Source of the DNA: Closterium sp. Naga37s-1
Lineage: Eukaryota; Streptophyta; Zygnematophyceae; Desmidiales; Closteriaceae
Direction of reading: 5' to 3'
DNA: 64,000 nt
Assembly (NCBI GenBank): GCA_947471745.1
Contig: CANJKZ010001036.1
Span: 1,264,501-1,328,500 of the forward strand
A model generated the notes under the pieces. The model searched no databases and had not been told where the DNA came from. It was given only the letters and a program-made list of their open reading frames with translations. Numbering within the stretch: the first letter of the stretch is position 1; the number at the start of each line of letters is the position of its first letter. Of the stretch, positions 61,935 through 64,000 are shown piece after piece. The position numbers and the translations under genes are program-made.

Positions 61935-64000
61935 TCAGGAGAACCAGCCCATGTAGTGAATGGAGATCGCAATAACGAGGATAATGATGGAGGCCAGAAG
62001 CACTGGCCGTTGCAGCAGCCAGCGCACAGCCTCCTGAAACCTTGCTGCAGCTGTTTGTGCCTTCTGGGCAAACTTCATCTGCAAATGTTACAAAGAAGGG
62101 AAGAGGGGTTGGCGGGGTTGGCCGGGTAGGGGAGAGGAACAATAGTCGAGTAAAGCTCACATCACGTCCCACTGTAAAAGCTTGTATGTGTCGGTCAATC
62201 GAGAGGGGCATGTGAGACAGGGTCAATCCAGCTCCCCCTGCTCCAGCTCCCCCTGCTCCACTCCACCCACATGCTCTACTCTACCACATGCACTCCCTAT
62301 CCATTGCCACACAGAGGTCAGCCTCCCCTCGTACCACAGTGGCCAGCCTCTCAGGCCCCAGACCTTGCATCATCTGCTTGGCCTGCTCTGCCTGCTCCAC
62401 TCCACCCACATGCTCTGCCCCACGCACTCCCCATCAGATGTCACATCAACGCACACAAGCCACCTCTATCCCTTTTACCACAGTAGCCAGCCTCCCCTCT
62501 TACCACCATAGCTAGCCGCTCAGGTCCCAGCCCCTAGATCATTCACTTGGCCTGCTCTGCCTGCTTCACTCCACCCACATGCTCTGCGCCATGCGCACTT
62601 CCCATCCATCTAGAGTCAGACACGCATGGAACGATCCCCACTCCTTTCCACCACTTACCACCGTTGGCAGCCGCTCAGGGCCCAGCCCCTGCATCATGCG
62701 CTTGGCCTGCTCTGCCTGCTCCACCGATATGCTCTGTCCCATGCGTGAGCTCATGGCTGCGATGTCCTCTGCGCTAAGCTGCTGCATCATGTCGCTCATC
62801 AGCTGGGGGGAAGGGGGTTGGGTGCGGTGGGGAGTGGTGGGGTAGGGTAAGGTGGGGTGAGGTGGGGTGGGGTGTGGTGGGGAGGGGTGATGAAGGTACA
62901 GGTAAGGACAGAAGGGCAGAAAATTCATGGACACATCTCCTCTGCCTGCTCCACCGACATGCTCTGTCCCATGCGTGAGCTCATGGCTGCGATGTCCTCT
63001 GCGCTAAGCTGCTGCATCATGTCGCTCATCAGCTGGAGGAGGGTAGGGTGTGGTAGAGCGTAGTGGAGTGCAGTGCGGTAGGGCAGGTTTGGGTGGGGTG
63101 GGGTGGGGTAGGGTCGAGAGTGATGAAGGTTCAGGCAGGGACAGAAAGGCAGAGGATTCAAGCAGGAATATGCTTTGCCTGCTCTATCCACATAGTTTCC
63201 CCATGCATGAGCTCACGGCTGCCATGTCCTCTGCACTCACTGCACCATCATGTCGCTCATCAGCTGGAAGGGGGGTGTGGGTTGAGGTTACAGGACGACA
63301 AGTGGGGCAGAGAGAAGAACAGAGGGGAGGGTGCTAATGAGTTGCCCCATGCGTGACCTCAGGGGAGGGCTGCAATGTCCTCTGTGCCAGACAGCAGGCC
63401 GTGCCTTCACAGTTTTGAGAATTCGTCAAAAGCAACCTCCGCTTTACTGCACTCTGCCGCTGCATCATGATAGCCGTACCTTCACAGTGGAAGGGTCGTT
63501 CAGCAGGCGCTCCTGCAGCTGCATCGGGTCCAATCCCCCGCCGACACCTGGCGCCGGCATCCCCCCTCCACTGAACTCCCCCCCTCCTGCTGCTCCCCCT
63601 GCTGCCTCCACTCCTCTTCCAAATCCTGGAGGCATGCCATAGGTGGTCTCTGTAACAGCAGAAGTAGCAGCAGGAGCAGCACTGCCCGTGCTTCTGCTGC
63701 TCGCACTCCCAGTTGCAGGAGTCAGTACAGGATCGGAATCATTGCTGCTGCTGCCTCTGCTGCCACTGCTGCCACCGCTGCTACCAACACAACCCACTGC
63801 CCTTCCTGCCCCCCTTTCCCCAGCCACCCCTGCTCCCACTGCGCCCCCTGTTCCCCCCGTTCCCCCTACACCCCCGCTCCCCGTCCCCCCAGCAACCCCA
63901 CCCCCGGCTTGGCTAAAAGTAGAAGCAAGGCGCATCATCTTTTGCAGGTCTTCTGGAGACATGGAGCCGACGAGCTGTGCTGCAGTGCGGGCCATTTCGG
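61935..64000 (-). CDS. OEP61/TPR7-like tail-anchored outer-envelope protein, 3' exons (partial)
   Basis: Plant OEP61 is a chaperone-docking TPR protein anchored by its C-terminus in the plastid outer envelope or ER. Exon model on the minus strand: from the window edge to 63480 (MSPEDLQKMMRLASTF, a Gly/Ser-rich linker, then PMQLQERLLNDPSTVK before GTACGG); 62802-62659 (LMSDMMQQLSAEDIAAMSS to GPERLPTV before GTAAGT); 62078-61935 (MKFAQKAQTAAARFQEAVRW, then RPVLLASIIILVIAISIHYM and a short tail GWFS). All junctions are phase 0. The repeated Met-Ser-Pro-Glu-type helices and the single C-terminal membrane segment match the family pattern after the TPRs. The TPR part lies outside the window. TPRs not being visible keeps this provisional. 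Confidence 0.65.
62230..63270 (-). pseudogene. Array of degenerate copies of one OEP61-like exon
   Basis: Besides the good exon at 62802-62659, partial copies lie at about 63190-63264 (stops after LMSDMMVQ), 62938-63033 (nearly perfect, but it ends QAEEMCP with no donor), 62500-62590 and 62320-62405 (each covering the QAEQAK...GLGPER part with a donor-like GTACGA or GTAAGA). The two right-hand copies keep acceptors and the two left-hand copies keep donor ends. Alternative use of some ends is possible. Confidence 0.75.

Overview
The window is eukaryotic nuclear DNA from the green lineage, most plausibly a streptophyte alga (a Zygnematophycean such as Closterium is my guess, not proven). Genes have GT-AG introns and no operons. 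The right-edge gene resembles a plastid outer-envelope TPR protein (OEP61/TPR7 type). The DNA is GC-rich and crowded with microsatellites, minisatellites and retroelements.

Layout: (1) 1-825, minus strand: 5' exons of a PGAP1-like GPI inositol-deacylase running off the left edge. (2) 2022-5123, plus strand: first three exons of a type II membrane GT23 (FUT8-like) fucosyltransferase-like gene. (3) 5.2-6.05 kb: decayed exon copies and minisatellites. (4) 6.04-39.94 kb: an unbroken array of seven non-LTR retrotransposons, E1-E7, in four families (A: E3; B: E7; C: E2, E4, E5; D: E1, E6). All have the reverse transcriptase (RT) on the minus strand, and every junction is a (TC)n tract. E3, E4 and E7 have intact RT frames. 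(5) 40.8-44.35 kb: the remaining exons of the GT23-like gene, whose predicted intron 3 holds the whole array. All exon phases agree across the roughly 35.7 kb gap. (6) 47-59.5 kb: three more copies of the 3' half of that gene, separated by remnants of one Ty3/gypsy chromodomain element and carrying two small non-autonomous LTR elements with visible 5-bp target duplications. (7) 59.5-61.9 kb: simple repeats and unrecognised exon-like sequence. (8) 61.9-64 kb, minus strand: 3' half of the OEP61-like gene.

Two things stand out. First, opposite the disordered N-terminal part of each RT polyprotein lies a long plus-strand ORF (RS-rich, then RGG-rich, then a conserved helical C-terminal domain). 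It recurs in the four families in the same overlap phase, with a plus-strand TATA-like box upstream in at least two. This suggests an ambisense retrotransposon. Second, a short palindrome with fixed arms (TTTTGAG...CTCAAAA) and a variable but self-complementary centre sits between two copies of a local direct repeat at several unrelated loci. This looks like a tiny duplication-associated element. Host exons also show repeated micro-duplication of exon ends, in both the GT23-like and OEP61-like genes, and two minisatellites appear to have grown from one such exon.
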